NCBI GenBank assembly: GCA_027452065.1
Contig: DAIDHC010000197.1
Location: 1-48,780 of the forward strand
From: Bryobacterales bacterium
GTDB lineage: Bacteria; Acidobacteriota; Terriglobia; Bryobacterales; Bryobacteraceae
Reading direction: 5' to 3'
DNA length: 48,780 bases
Positions within the stretch are counted from its first letter, which is position 1; every line of letters starts with the position of its first letter. The notes below the pieces were generated by a model. That model had not been told where the DNA came from, searched no databases, and saw only the letters and a list, made by a program, of their open reading frames with translations. Positions 25,149 through 35,312 of the stretch are shown here, piece after piece. The position numbers and the translations under genes are program-made.

Positions 25149-28100
25149 ATGATGCCGCACTTTTCCCGGTGGATCGCGCTCATTGTTCTTCCCTTGACGA
25201 GTCTTCCGGCGCTCGCGCAGGAGACGGAATTTGAGAACCGCGTCATCTCCGCCGTCGAATACACGCCCTCCCGCCAGCCCCTGAGCCGTGCCGACCTCGC
25301 CCGCGTTCAGCAGGTCACAGCGGGCGAGCCTCTTCACGCCGCCGATGTCGCCGCCACCATCGACCGAATGTTCGCCACCGGCTACTATGACGACATCCAG
25401 GCCGATGCCGAGCCCACTCCCTCGGGCGGGGTCATTCTGCGGTTTCTTACCAAGAACAACTGGTTCGCCGGCCACGTCACGCTCGCCGGCGATATCTCCT
25501 CTCCGCCCAACCGCGGCGCGCTCCGGAACGCCGCCCAGTTCGATCTCGGCACCCGCATCACCGACAGCGATCTCAAGGCGGCGCGCGACCACATGGAGCA
25601 CCTGCTCGCCAACAACGGTCTCTATGAAGCCCACGTCCGTCTGGAAACCATTCCCGACCCCGACACCCAGCAGGTGGCCATCACCATCACCGTCGATTCC
25701 GGGCCCCGCGCCCGCTACGCCCGCCCCGTGATCCATGGCGACACCAAGCTCCCCGACGACACCATCGTCCGCGCCACAGGCTGGAAAACGCGCTTCATCA
25801 AACGATGGAAGCAGGTCACCCAGGCCACAACCGACAAGGGCATCGACGGCGTCCAGAAACGGTACGACGGCAAGGATCGCCTCGCCGCCTCGGTCGAAAT
25901 GCAGTCGCTCGTCTATGACCCGGCTACGCAGCGCGCCACTCCCACTCTCAACATCGACGCCGGACCACGCATCACGATTAAAGCCCTCGAAGGCAAAATC
26001 TCCAAGGGCCGCCTCTATAAGTACGTTCCCGTCCGCCAGGAAGGCACCGTTGACCGCGACCTGCTCACCGAAGGCGCCCGCAACCTGCGCGACTACTTCC
26101 AGTCCAAGGGCTACCCCGACGTAGACGTTACTTTCCGCCAGCTCCCGCCCGACAACGACCGCCAGACGATCGAGTACTTCATCGCCAAGGGCCAGCGCCG
26201 CAAGCTGGTCCACATCATTATGGCCGGCAATCGCTATTTCTCCACCTCCACCTTGCGCGAGCGGATGTTTCTCGAACCGGCCAGCTTCCAGTTTCGCCGC
26301 GGCCGCTACAGCGAGGCCTTCCGCGAGCGGGACGAGGAGGCCATCGCCAATCTTTACCGCTCTAACGGATTTCGCGATGTCGCCGTCAGCTCCACCGTCG
26401 CCAACAATTTCCGCGGCAAGCCCGACCAGATGGTGGTGAGCTTCCGCATCGATGAGGGCGACCAGTGGTTTGTCGACCGCCTCACCACTGCCGGCATCAC
26501 CGATCCGGGCGCCGCCCGCCTCGTCCCTCAGCTCAGTTCCACCGAAGGCCAGCCCTTCAGCGAAGTCAACGTCGCCTCCGACCGCAACACGCTGCTGACG
26601 TATTACTACTCCCAGGGCTACCTGCACGCCCGCTTCGCGACGCACGTCACTCCCTCCCGAACACGACACCGCGTCGAACTCGACTATCAGATCACCGAGG
26701 GCGCGAAGGATTTTGTCCGCGGCATCATCGTCAGCGGCCTCGATCACGCCCGGCCCGAGCTGGTCGACAGCCGCATGCTGCTCCATCCCGGCGATCCGCT
26801 CTCCCCCATCGCCATGCGCGATGCGCAGCGCTCCCTCGACGGCCTGGGCATCTTCGCCAACATCAATACCGCGATTCAGGACTCCGACGGCTCCACAACC
26901 GATAAATACGTGCTATACGATCTCGAGGAGGCCGGCCGCTATGCGCTCAAGGTCGGCGTCGGCGCCGAGGTCGCCGCCTTCGGACCCACCAGCAACGATC
27001 TCAGCTACCCGCAAGGCTTCACCGGTTTCAGCCCCCGCCTCTCGGTCGGCCTTGACCGCCTCGACTTCCTCGGCCTCGGCCACACCATTTCAATCAAAAC
27101 CATTCTCTCCAACATCGAGCAGCAGGCCTCGGTCAGCTACGTTGTCCCGGAGTTTCTTGGCTCCAACAAACGCTCGCTTACCGTCACCACGCTGTACGAT
27201 CTTTCGCAGGACGTTCTCACCTTCTCCAGCCGCCGCGAAGAGGCATCCGTGCAGGTGTCCCAGAAGGTCTCGCGCGCCTCCACGCTCGTCGTCCGCTTCG
27301 CCTACCGCCGCGTCGAAACTACCGATATCGTCATCCCGACCCTCCTGGTGCCTCAGCTCCTTCAACCTGTCCGGATCGGCATTCTCTCCGTCAACTACAT
27401 CCAGGACCGCCGCGACGACCCGGCCGACCCGCACACCGGCATGTACAACTCCGTCGACTTTGGCCTCGCTTCCCGCGCCTTCGGCTCCCAACGCGACTTC
27501 GTCCGCGTGCTGGTGCGCAACGCCAACTACTACCGCATCGGCAAAAAGCTCGTCTTCGCCCGCCAGATCACCTTCGGCACCCTCAACGCCTTCCACACCC
27601 CCGCAGGACTCACCCCCGCCGAGGCGATTCCTCTGGCCGAACGCTTCTTCGGCGGGGGCAGCATCACCGACCGCGCCTTCCCCGAAAATGAAGCCGGCCC
27701 GCGCGACATCGGCACGCCCGCCGGTCCCGGCGCCCCCGCCACCCAGCCCACTGGCTTCCCGCTCGGAGGCAACGCCCTGCTGTTTAATAACCTCGAGCTC
27801 CGCTTCCCCCTCATCGGAAACAACATCAGCGGCGTCATCTTCCACGACGCCGGCAACGTTTACACCACCATCGGCGACCTCTCGATCCGCTTCCATCAGC
27901 CCAATGAACAGAACTTCAACTACATGGCCCAGGCCATCGGCTTCGGCATCCGCTATAAGACACCCATCGGCCCGGTTCGTGCCGACATCGCCTACGCCCT
28001 CAACCCCACCAAGTTCGTCGGCTTCAAGGGCACTATTTCCGAATTGCTGAACTGCAACCCCAACCTCCCGCCCAGCGAACTTCCCAGCTACTGCATCGGC

Positions 28101-28157
28101 GTCCCGCAGCATCTCAGCCCGGTTCAGTTCTTCTTCTCGATCGGACAAACGTTTTGA
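25149..28157 (+). CDS. Omp85-family outer-membrane assembly protein (BamA/TamA-like) with an extended POTRA region
   Basis: 1002 residues with a Sec signal (about 1-23, LTSLPALAQ). I read seven consecutive POTRA-like modules of about 75-90 residues between 27 and 597, each with the strand-helix-helix-strand pattern: for example LSRADLARVQQVTAGEPLHA...FATGYYDDIQ, then DRDLLTEGARNLRDYFQSKGYPDVDV, then SEVNVASDRNTLLTYYYSQGYLHARF. The barrel runs from about 598 (YALKVGVGAEV) to the terminal FFFSIGQTF with the C-terminal Phe typical of outer-membrane proteins. BamA has five POTRA domains and TamA three. Its stop overlaps the next gene's TTG start (TTGA), and that gene in turn overlaps tamB, which favours a TamA-like role over the main BamA. 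Confidence 0.9.
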   Translation: MMPHFSRWIALIVLPLTSLPALAQETEFENRVISAVEYTPSRQPLSRADLARVQQVTAGEPLHAADVAATIDRMFATGYYDDIQADAEPTPSGGVILRFLTKNNWFAGHVTLAGDISSPPNRGALRNAAQFDLGTRITDSDLKAARDHMEHLLANNGLYEAHVRLETIPDPDTQQVAITITVDSGPRARYARPVIHGDTKLPDDTIVRATGWKTRFIKRWKQVTQATTDKGIDGVQKRYDGKDRLAASVEMQSLVYDPATQRATPTLNIDAGPRITIKALEGKISKGRLYKYVPVRQEGTVDRDLLTEGARNLRDYFQSKGYPDVDVTFRQLPPDNDRQTIEYFIAKGQRRKLVHIIMAGNRYFSTSTLRERMFLEPASFQFRRGRYSEAFRERDEEAIANLYRSNGFRDVAVSSTVANNFRGKPDQMVVSFRIDEGDQWFVDRLTTAGITDPGAARLVPQLSSTEGQPFSEVNVASDRNTLLTYYYSQGYLHARFATHVTPSRTRHRVELDYQITEGAKDFVRGIIVSGLDHARPELVDSRMLLHPGDPLSPIAMRDAQRSLDGLGIFANINTAIQDSDGSTTDKYVLYDLEEAGRYALKVGVGAEVAAFGPTSNDLSYPQGFTGFSPRLSVGLDRLDFLGLGHTISIKTILSNIEQQASVSYVVPEFLGSNKRSLTVTTLYDLSQDVLTFSSRREEASVQVSQKVSRASTLVVRFAYRRVETTDIVIPTLLVPQLLQPVRIGILSVNYIQDRRDDPADPHTGMYNSVDFGLASRAFGSQRDFVRVLVRNANYYRIGKKLVFARQITFGTLNAFHTPAGLTPAEAIPLAERFFGGGSITDRAFPENEAGPRDIGTPAGPGAPATQPTGFPLGGNALLFNNLELRFPLIGNNISGVIFHDAGNVYTTIGDLSIRFHQPNEQNFNYMAQAIGFGIRYKTPIGPVRADIAYALNPTKFVGFKGTISELLNCNPNLPPSELPSYCIGVPQHLSPVQFFFSIGQTF

Positions 28158-28804
28158 CCGCCGCCCGGCTCGCGCGCTCGCTGGTGCTTCTCTGCCCGCT
28201 TGCTTTGCGGGCCGTCATTATCGACCGCATCGCCGTCGTTATCGGCCAGCACATCATCAAAGACAGCGACATCGTCCGCGACATCCGCATCACCGCCTTT
28301 CTCAACCGCGAGGCGCCCGACTTCGGCCCCGCTTCGCGCAAACGCTCTGCCAGCCGCCTCATCGACCAGCAGTTCATCCGCGACGAGATCCGCCTGGGCG
28401 CCTACCCCTCCGCGCCCGTCGCCGACGCCGAACGCCTGCTCGATGAGATCCGCTCCGCCCGCGCCGCCTCCGACGCCCTCTGGACCCGCGCCCTGTCCTC
28501 GGTCCACATCACGGAAGACGAGCTCCGCTCCGCCCTCCTCTGGCAGCTCACCGTGCTTCGCTTTGTGGACCTCAAGTTCCGTCCAGGCGTCTTCATCCCC
28601 GAGGCTCAGCTCCAGAGCTACTACGACGCGCATCTCCAGGAAATCCGCGGCTCGCACCCCGGCGTTACGCCATCCTTCGAGGCGTTTCGTGGTGAAATCG
28701 AAGAGGCACTTGTCGGCCAGCGCGTGAACGAACTCTTTTACGCCTGGCTCGACGAGAAGCGCAAGGCGGCATCGATCGAATACCGCGAGGCTTCGCTCGA
28801 ATGA
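28154..28804 (+). CDS. SurA-like periplasmic chaperone lacking a PPIase domain
   Basis: 216 residues from a TTG overlapping the Omp85 stop. A Sec signal (about 1-19, LARSLVLLCPLALRA) is followed by the SurA N-terminal pattern: VIIDRIAVVIGQHIIKDSDIVRDIRI, a helical arm with ASRLIDQQFIRDEI, ITEDELRSALLWQLTVLRFVDLKF, then a C-terminal helix with VNELFYAWLDEKRKAASIEY. Full SurA (about 430 residues) carries two parvulin domains between these parts; none is present here. I infer a chaperone for outer-membrane proteins, perhaps dedicated to its two operon partners. The stop overlaps the TamB ATG by four bases. Confidence 0.8.
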   Translation: MTAARLARSLVLLCPLALRAVIIDRIAVVIGQHIIKDSDIVRDIRITAFLNREAPDFGPASRKRSASRLIDQQFIRDEIRLGAYPSAPVADAERLLDEIRSARAASDALWTRALSSVHITEDELRSALLWQLTVLRFVDLKFRPGVFIPEAQLQSYYDAHLQEIRGSHPGVTPSFEAFRGEIEEALVGQRVNELFYAWLDEKRKAASIEYREASLE

Positions 28805-31800
28805 AACTGTCGAAACGGCTCCGCTTTACCCTCGTGCTGCTCGGCGCGGCCGCCCTCGCCGCGTTCCTTGGCGTCGCTTTTCTCCGCAGCGCCTGGTTCG
28901 CCGCCTTCGTGCGCGTCAATATCGTCGCCGCGACCGAGCATTACACCGGAGGCCGCGTCCAGCTTCGCTCCTTCTCCTTCGACTGGAAGCGCCTCCAGGC
29001 GCGCCTGGACGGCTTCGTCATTCATGGCCGCGAGCCCGCCGGCGCCCCGCCACTGTTCCAAGCGCCGCGTCTCGAGCTGCGGCTCGCGCTTCTTCCTTCC
29101 CTCACCCACACCGTCGACCTCCCCTACCTCGCCCTCGACCATCCCTCCGTCAACATCATCGTTTTCCCCGACGGTTCCACCAACTTCCCTCATCCCCGCG
29201 GCCGCAGCTCCGGCTCGCCGCTCGAGTCCATCGTCAATCTCGCCATCGGCCGTTTCAACGTAACCTCCGGTGAAGTTCTCTTCGCCGCCCGCCGGTTTTC
29301 GGTCAACGTCTCCGGCCGCGACCTGCGGGCCCTGCTGTCGTTCGACCCTCGCTCCCACACCTATCAGGGACGCCTGTCGGCTGCCCCGCTCGAGCTCAGC
29401 CGCGGCCCGGGCACGCCCGTCCCTCTCTATCTCGATCTGCCTCTTCTCATCGACAAGGAAGGTCTGGAGACGCGGGACGCGCGGCTCACCTCTGCCAAGT
29501 CCAGCGCTACCTTCAGCGCGGCTCTGCGCCATTTTTCCGCTCCCACAACGAATCTCCGCCTGAGCGCGCGCCTGGCCGTCGACGAGTTGCGCCGCGCTCT
29601 CGATCTGCCTCTTCGCGCGCCCGCTCCTTCCGGCCCCTCCAGCCTGTCCGTCGATCTCGACCTGGCCTCCACGCCCGGTTCACTCAACGTCGCCTCCGCC
29701 CGCCTGCGCATCGGCTCGTCCTTCCTGAACGCCTCCGGCCCCTTGCGCGATCCGACAGGCCGCGCCGGTCTTGCTCTTCAGGCCGAAATCAACGCCGCCG
29801 AGCTCTCCCCGATCCTCCCGCTGCCCGTTCAGCTCTCCGGCAACGCCAGCTTCCGCGGCAGCGCCTCGCTCGACGCCGCCTGGCGCTATCTCGTCACCGG
29901 TTCGCTCGACGCCGGCTCGCTCGACATTCGCCGCGGCGCCCAGGGCCTCTCCGGGCTTCACATCGCCTCCGATTTGCGCCTCGATCCCAATACCGTCGCC
30001 CTCTCGCGCCTCCATGTCGACGCGCTGGGAGGCAACTTCGACGGCGCCCTGAATATCAAAAATTTCTCCCGCTGGGAAATCGCCGGCGACTTCGGCCGTT
30101 TTTCCCTCGCCCAACTCGCCCACAGCTTCACCACGCGCCCCGCCGGCTATGACGGCATCCTGTCCGGCTCACTCCATGCTCAAGGCGCCCTGAAAAACCC
30201 CTCGCTCGCCTCCGTCTCGGCCGAATCCCGCTTCCTCATCGCCCCCGCGCCCGGTTCCCTGCCGCTCAACGGCCGCATCGACGCCGTCTTCACGGGAGCC
30301 TCCCGCTCCATCGTCCTCACCGATTCCTACGTCTCGCTGCCACACTCCCGCGCCGATTTCTCCGGCGCTCTCGGCAAGTCCGTCCGCCTCCACGTCGTCA
30401 CCCGCGACCTCGATGACTTCCTCCCCGCCATCGCCTTCCTCCGCGACCGCCCCGCCTCCCCCGTCCCCATTCACCTGGCCGGCGGCGACGCCGGCGTTAT
30501 CGCCGATGTCATCGGCCCGCTCGACGCTCCCGCCATCGCCGGCCGCGTCTCCGCCAATCACTTCTCCCTCGACGGCCATCCCATCGACCGTGTTTTCGCC
30601 GACATCGACGGCTCGGCCTCCGGCACCACGTGGCGCAACGGCTATCTCGCCGCCCGCGGCGTCGAGGCGTCTTTCGCCGGCACCCTCGCCCTCCACAACT
30701 GGCTCCCCTCCGCCGACTCCGCTCTCACCTTCCACGCCTCATTTCAAAACGCCTCTCTCCCGGGCCTCCTCGCTCTTGCCGGCCGCTCCGACATCGCCTC
30801 CTCCGGCTCGGCCTCCGCCCACGCCGAACTCACCGGCGCCGCCGGCGACCCACAGGGCACTCTCGTCCTTCACGCCGGCCCCGGCTCTCTGGCCGGCCAG
30901 ACCTACGATGGCTTTGACGGCACCGTCCTCATCGGCGGCCACGCGCTCCACCTCACCGGCACGTCCCTGCAAACCGCCCGCGGCACTGTCTCCGTCGACG
31001 CCACATTCCACCATCCCGCCGACTCCTTTCGCTCTGGACAGATCCATCTCAGCGCCGCCGCCACCCCGCTCTCGCTCTCTCACATCCAAGCCGTCCAGGA
31101 CCGCCACGCCGGCCTCGACGGACGGCTCCAGTTCCGTGTTGCCCTTGACGGCGCCGTCGACGCCTCTGGCGCCTCGCCGCGCTTCGACCTCTCCAGCCTC
31201 CGCGGTTCCCTCTCTCTGACCGGCCTTCGCGACGGCGCCGCCTCCTACGGCGATTTTTCCGCCGGCGCTGACACCGTCAATTCCACCGTCGCCTTCGACG
31301 TCACCTCCACTTTCGCCGGCTCGCACATCCGCGCCCAAGGCCACACCCGGCTCGCCCCCGGCTATCCCTCCTCGCTCACCGCCTCCATCCCCGGCCTTCC
31401 CATCGAAAAAGTTTTGCCCCTGATCGGCTATCCTAACGTCCCCGTCGAGGGCGCCCTCTCGGCCGAAACCACGCTCAACGGCTCTCTGAACAACCTCCAG
31501 GGCGATGTGAAATTCTCCCTCGCCCACGCCCGCCTTTATTCCGAGCCCCTCGACTCGGTCAGCGCCGGCCTTCGCTTCTCCGATCAACTCGTCAGCGTAG
31601 AATCGGCATCGGCCGCCTCGCCCGCCGGCTCGGTCGCCCTCAGCGGCTCCTTCCGCCATCCGCGCGGCGCCCTCGCCGGCGGCCACCTCCAGCTTCATTT
31701 GGAAAGCGGCGGCCTCGACCTGGCGCGCATCGATCGTTTGCAACAGTTCCAGCCTGGCCTCTCCGGCGCCCTCAAGCTCCTCGCCGATCTTACCGGCGAC

Positions 31801-33660
31801 GTCGGCTTCCGCGATGGCCGCACCGTCCTGCTGCTCTCCCGTCTCAATGCCGAGGCCGCCGCCACTTCCCTCGCCGTGAACCGCCAGCCTTACGGCCAGG
31901 CCGTTTTCCACGCCGCCAGCGACGGCCCCAACCTCGACTTGCGTCTCGATTCCAACTTCGCCGGCTCCGTCATCCACGGCGCCGGCCGCGCCCGCCTCGA
32001 GGGCGACTATCCCATCCAGGCCTCCGTCTCTTTCTCCAACGTTGTCCTGTCCAGCTTCCAATCCCTGCTCGGCCTTCCGACGAGATTCCGCTCCGGTTTC
32101 GACGGCGCCGCCGAGGGCAACTTCACCCTCAACGGCCCCCTCTTCCAACCCGATTCGCTCAAAGGCTCGCTCGTACTCTCCCGCTTCAACCTCTCCTCCC
32201 CGCGCCGCAACGCCGCCGCCACCGACCGCGTTACCGTCGTGGCCAATGACGGCCCCATCGACGCCAGCCTCGAGCGCTCCGTCCTCCGCATCAACCACGC
32301 CCACCTCACGGGCCGCAATTCCCACCTCGACGCCTCCGGCTCCATCGCCTTCGGCACCCGCAACCCACTCAATCTTTCCCTCGACGCCGCCTTCGACCTC
32401 GCCGTTCTCGAAGAAATCAACCGCGACGTTTACGCCGGCGGCAGCGTCACGCTCAAGACCGCCATCCGCGGCACCTTCGACCGGCCCTACCTCGACGGCC
32501 GCGTGGAACTCCACGACGCTTCTCTCAATCTCGGCAACATCCCCAACGGCATCTCAAACGCCAACGGCGTCATCGTCCTCCGCGGCGCCAGCGCCAATAT
32601 TCAGAACCTCACCGGCGTCACCGGCGGAGGCAAGGTCACCGTCGCCGGCTCGCTCGATTTCTCCGGCGGCGCCACCCGCTTCGGCCTCAAGGCCACCGCG
32701 GACCGCGTCCGCGTCCGCTACCAGGGCGCCAGCGTCCTCAGCAACTCCACCCTCGCCCTCAGCGGCACAGGCGACCGCAGCACGCTGAGCGGCAGCGTCA
32801 CCGTCCACCGTGTTGCGTTCAACCAGGACGCCGACCTCGGCTCCCTTCTCTCGATCACCTCCACTCCAGTCGAGAGCCCCGCCCCGCCCTCGCCCCTGCT
32901 CAGCGCCATCCGCCTCGACGTCCGCGTCCGCACCGCCCCCGACGTCCGCTTTCAAACCAACTACACCCAGCGCCTGGAAGCCGACGCCGACCTCAACCTC
33001 CGCGGCACGCTCGACCGCCCCAGCCTCCTCGGCCGCATCGTCGTCACTCAGGGCGAAGTCATCTTCTTCGGCAACCGCTACACCGTCAATCAGGGCACGA
33101 TCAATTTCTACAACGCCCTCAAAATCGAGCCCGTGCTCAATATTTCGCTCGAAACCCAAGCCCAGGGCGTCGATGTCGTCCTCGGCGTCTCCGGCCCGCT
33201 CGACAACATGAAGCTCAGCTACCGCTCCGACCCTCCGCTTCAGTTCGATGAAATCGTCCAGCTCCTCGCCCTCGGTAGCACGCCCACTTCCGATGCCACG
33301 GTTATCGCCCACCAGCCCCCGCCGCCGCAGCAGTCCTTCGGACAGATGGGTGAGTCAGCCATCGTCGGCCAGGCGGTCGCTTCGCCCCTGGCCAACCGCA
33401 TCTCGCGCGTCTTCGGCATCAGTCAGCTCCGCGTCGATCCCGCCTTCACCACCGGCTCGGCCATCCCTCTGGCCCGCGTCACGCTCCAACAGCAGGTCTC
33501 GAGCAACATCCTGTTCACCTACACCACCGACCTCACGGCCGGAAATTCGCAGCTTGTTCGCGTCGAGTGGGCCATCAATCCCCGCTACTCCGCCGCCGCC
33601 ACTCGCGACGAGAACGGCATCGTGAGTTTTGACATTTTCTACAAAAAAACGTTCCACTGA
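28801..33660 (+). CDS. tamB: TamB-like translocation/assembly protein (AsmA-like superfamily, DUF490)
   Basis: 1619 residues. An N-terminal signal-anchor helix (about 9-30, FTLVLLGAAALAAFLGVAFL) is followed by an AsmA-like start (YTGGRVQLRSFSFDW) and more than a thousand residues of short beta-strands with recurring L-G/S-x-L-x-G turns. These are expected to build a long hydrophobic groove spanning the periplasm. The C-terminal DUF490 domain holds RGTLDRPSLLGRIVVTQGEVIFFGNRY, LSYRSDPPLQFDEIVQLLALG and the final SFDIFYKKTFH. The family moves phospholipids to the outer membrane or helps assemble its proteins. It overlaps the SurA-like gene (ATGA) and thus shares translation with that gene and the Omp85 gene. 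Confidence 0.92.
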   Translation: MKLSKRLRFTLVLLGAAALAAFLGVAFLRSAWFAAFVRVNIVAATEHYTGGRVQLRSFSFDWKRLQARLDGFVIHGREPAGAPPLFQAPRLELRLALLPSLTHTVDLPYLALDHPSVNIIVFPDGSTNFPHPRGRSSGSPLESIVNLAIGRFNVTSGEVLFAARRFSVNVSGRDLRALLSFDPRSHTYQGRLSAAPLELSRGPGTPVPLYLDLPLLIDKEGLETRDARLTSAKSSATFSAALRHFSAPTTNLRLSARLAVDELRRALDLPLRAPAPSGPSSLSVDLDLASTPGSLNVASARLRIGSSFLNASGPLRDPTGRAGLALQAEINAAELSPILPLPVQLSGNASFRGSASLDAAWRYLVTGSLDAGSLDIRRGAQGLSGLHIASDLRLDPNTVALSRLHVDALGGNFDGALNIKNFSRWEIAGDFGRFSLAQLAHSFTTRPAGYDGILSGSLHAQGALKNPSLASVSAESRFLIAPAPGSLPLNGRIDAVFTGASRSIVLTDSYVSLPHSRADFSGALGKSVRLHVVTRDLDDFLPAIAFLRDRPASPVPIHLAGGDAGVIADVIGPLDAPAIAGRVSANHFSLDGHPIDRVFADIDGSASGTTWRNGYLAARGVEASFAGTLALHNWLPSADSALTFHASFQNASLPGLLALAGRSDIASSGSASAHAELTGAAGDPQGTLVLHAGPGSLAGQTYDGFDGTVLIGGHALHLTGTSLQTARGTVSVDATFHHPADSFRSGQIHLSAAATPLSLSHIQAVQDRHAGLDGRLQFRVALDGAVDASGASPRFDLSSLRGSLSLTGLRDGAASYGDFSAGADTVNSTVAFDVTSTFAGSHIRAQGHTRLAPGYPSSLTASIPGLPIEKVLPLIGYPNVPVEGALSAETTLNGSLNNLQGDVKFSLAHARLYSEPLDSVSAGLRFSDQLVSVESASAASPAGSVALSGSFRHPRGALAGGHLQLHLESGGLDLARIDRLQQFQPGLSGALKLLADLTGDVGFRDGRTVLLLSRLNAEAAATSLAVNRQPYGQAVFHAASDGPNLDLRLDSNFAGSVIHGAGRARLEGDYPIQASVSFSNVVLSSFQSLLGLPTRFRSGFDGAAEGNFTLNGPLFQPDSLKGSLVLSRFNLSSPRRNAAATDRVTVVANDGPIDASLERSVLRINHAHLTGRNSHLDASGSIAFGTRNPLNLSLDAAFDLAVLEEINRDVYAGGSVTLKTAIRGTFDRPYLDGRVELHDASLNLGNIPNGISNANGVIVLRGASANIQNLTGVTGGGKVTVAGSLDFSGGATRFGLKATADRVRVRYQGASVLSNSTLALSGTGDRSTLSGSVTVHRVAFNQDADLGSLLSITSTPVESPAPPSPLLSAIRLDVRVRTAPDVRFQTNYTQRLEADADLNLRGTLDRPSLLGRIVVTQGEVIFFGNRYTVNQGTINFYNALKIEPVLNISLETQAQGVDVVLGVSGPLDNMKLSYRSDPPLQFDEIVQLLALGSTPTSDATVIAHQPPPPQQSFGQMGESAIVGQAVASPLANRISRVFGISQLRVDPAFTTGSAIPLARVTLQQQVSSNILFTYTTDLTAGNSQLVRVEWAINPRYSAAATRDENGIVSFDIFYKKTFH

Positions 33661-33680
33661 GCCGCTCCGCCCCGCTGTGT

Positions 33681-33686
33681 CAGAAT
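33681..33686 (+). promoter_or_regulatory. Possible -10 box ahead of the fucose-isomerase-like gene
   Basis: CAGAAT followed by AC ends seven bases before the ATG at 33694, with no ribosome site. It resembles the elements seen before the GH29 and acyl-CoA synthetase genes. It lies in the 33-base gap after tamB, so read-through from tamB is equally possible. Confidence 0.22.
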
Positions 33687-33693
33687 ACGCTTG

Positions 33694-35295
33694 ATGCCTG
33701 ATCCCGTCATCGTCATTGCCAGCGGCGACCTTCGTCTGGCCGCGAACCAGAAATGTTGGCCCGCCCAGCAGAGCGTGGAAGCCTCGGTCACCGCCGCCAT
33801 TCAAACCGCCGGCTTCGAAGTCCGCCGCGGGCATTCCTATGACGAGTCCAAAGGCCACGGTTTCATCGACAGCCAGAAGCGCGGCATGGAGGTATTTCGC
33901 TCCATTCCTCCCCAGGCCGCACTCGTCGTTGTCGAGGCCGTCTGGCAGTACAGCCATCACGTCCTTGCCGGCCTCTCCACCCACCGCGGCCCGATCCTCA
34001 CCGTCGCCAACTGGAGCGGACAGTGGCCCGGCCTTGTCGGCATGCTCAATCTCAACGGCTGCCTCACCAAGGCCGGCGTCGCGTATGAAACACTGTGGAG
34101 CGCCGATTTCACCGACGAATTTTTTGTCTCCAATCTCGGTCGCTGGCTCCACGGCCGCCCCGTTGTCCAGGACCTTTCTCACGTCCACCCTCTCGCCTCC
34201 TTCCGTCTTCCTCCGGGCGCCGAAGCCACCGGACGCGACATCGCCCGCCAGGTCCTCCGCGACAAAGCAATCCTCGGCGTTTTCGATGAAGGCTGCATGG
34301 GCATGTATAACGCCATCGTCCCCGACGAACTGCTCCACGCCACCGGCGTTTTCAAGGAACGCCTCAGCCAGTCCGCCCTCTACGCCGAAATGCGCCGCAC
34401 AACAGACCAGGAAGCCCTCGCCGTCCGCTCCTGGCTCGATGCCCGCGGCCTCCGCTTCCTTACCGGTCCCGACCCGGCAACCGATCTCACCGACTCGCAG
34501 ATCCTGGATCAGTGCCGTATGTACATCGCCGCTCTCCGGATTGCTGACGACTTCGGCTGCGACGCCATCGGCATCCAGTACCAACAGGGCCTCAAAGACC
34601 TCTGCCCCGCCTCCGACCTCGCCGAGGGCCTGCTCAACAACGTCGACCGCCCGCCCGTTTTCTCCCGCGACGGCCGTGAACTCTACGCCGGCGCCGCCCT
34701 GCCCCATTTCAACGAGGTCGACGAGTGCGCCGGCCTCGACGCCCTGCTCACGAACCGGCTCTGGCGCCGTCTCGGCCTCGAACCCGAAACCACGCTCCAC
34801 GATCTTCGCTACGGCGAGACCTACGGCGCCGAGTTCGTCTGGGTCCTGGAAATCTCCGGCGCCGTCCCTCCCCGCCATAACATCGGCGGTTACGCCGGCA
34901 CGGTCAGCGAACGCCAGCCGCCCATGTACTTCCACCTCGGCGGCGGCACGCTCAAAGGCGTCGCTCGCCCCGGCGAGATCGTCTGGAGCCGCATCTTCGT
35001 CGACCGCGGCAAGCTCTGCGCCGATATCGGCCGCGCCGCCGTGCGCGAGTTGCCGGCCGAAGAAACCCAGCACCGCTGGGACATCACGACGCCCCAATGG
35101 CCGATCATGCACGCCGTCACCTGCGGCGTCAGCCGGGATCAGATGATGGCCCGCCACAAGGCCAATCACATTCAGGTTGTCTACGCGCCGACCGCCGCCG
35201 AGGCCAACGCCGCCCTCGCCGCCAAGGCCGCCCTGTTCGACGAACTCGGCATCGATGTTTCCATCTGCGGCACCAATCACGGGCTGGACGCCTGA
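33694..35295 (+). CDS. L-fucose/L-arabinose isomerase-family protein
   Basis: 533 residues from the ATG at 33694 (a TTG just before it is the alternative). The family pattern is seen in [22 protein letters not shown] at the start, [18 protein letters not shown] and [23 protein letters not shown] in the N-terminal domains. [17 protein letters not shown] follows, with acidic residues where the metal ligands lie, then [20 protein letters not shown] and the C-terminal [13 protein letters not shown] with the conserved His. This group is often listed as fucose isomerase-like and its true substrate is not settled. Conversion of an aldose such as L-fucose or L-arabinose to the ketose is consistent with the secreted GH29 and GH127 enzymes encoded upstream. 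A Gfo/Idh/MocA oxidoreductase follows 17 bases later. Confidence 0.8.
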   Translation: MPDPVIVIASGDLRLAANQKCWPAQQSVEASVTAAIQTAGFEVRRGHSYDESKGHGFIDSQKRGMEVFRSIPPQAALVVVEAVWQYSHHVLAGLSTHRGPILTVANWSGQWPGLVGMLNLNGCLTKAGVAYETLWSADFTDEFFVSNLGRWLHGRPVVQDLSHVHPLASFRLPPGAEATGRDIARQVLRDKAILGVFDEGCMGMYNAIVPDELLHATGVFKERLSQSALYAEMRRTTDQEALAVRSWLDARGLRFLTGPDPATDLTDSQILDQCRMYIAALRIADDFGCDAIGIQYQQGLKDLCPASDLAEGLLNNVDRPPVFSRDGRELYAGAALPHFNEVDECAGLDALLTNRLWRRLGLEPETTLHDLRYGETYGAEFVWVLEISGAVPPRHNIGGYAGTVSERQPPMYFHLGGGTLKGVARPGEIVWSRIFVDRGKLCADIGRAAVRELPAEETQHRWDITTPQWPIMHAVTCGVSRDQMMARHKANHIQVVYAPTAAEANAALAAKAALFDELGIDVSICGTNHGLDA

Positions 35296-35312
35296 CGGGA
35301 GAGAATAGGACA

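Noticed and set aside
30739..32514. 591-codon minus-strand frame opposite tamB
   Set aside because: Low-complexity Gly/Glu/Val composition and complete overlap with the TamB frame mark it as a shadow.
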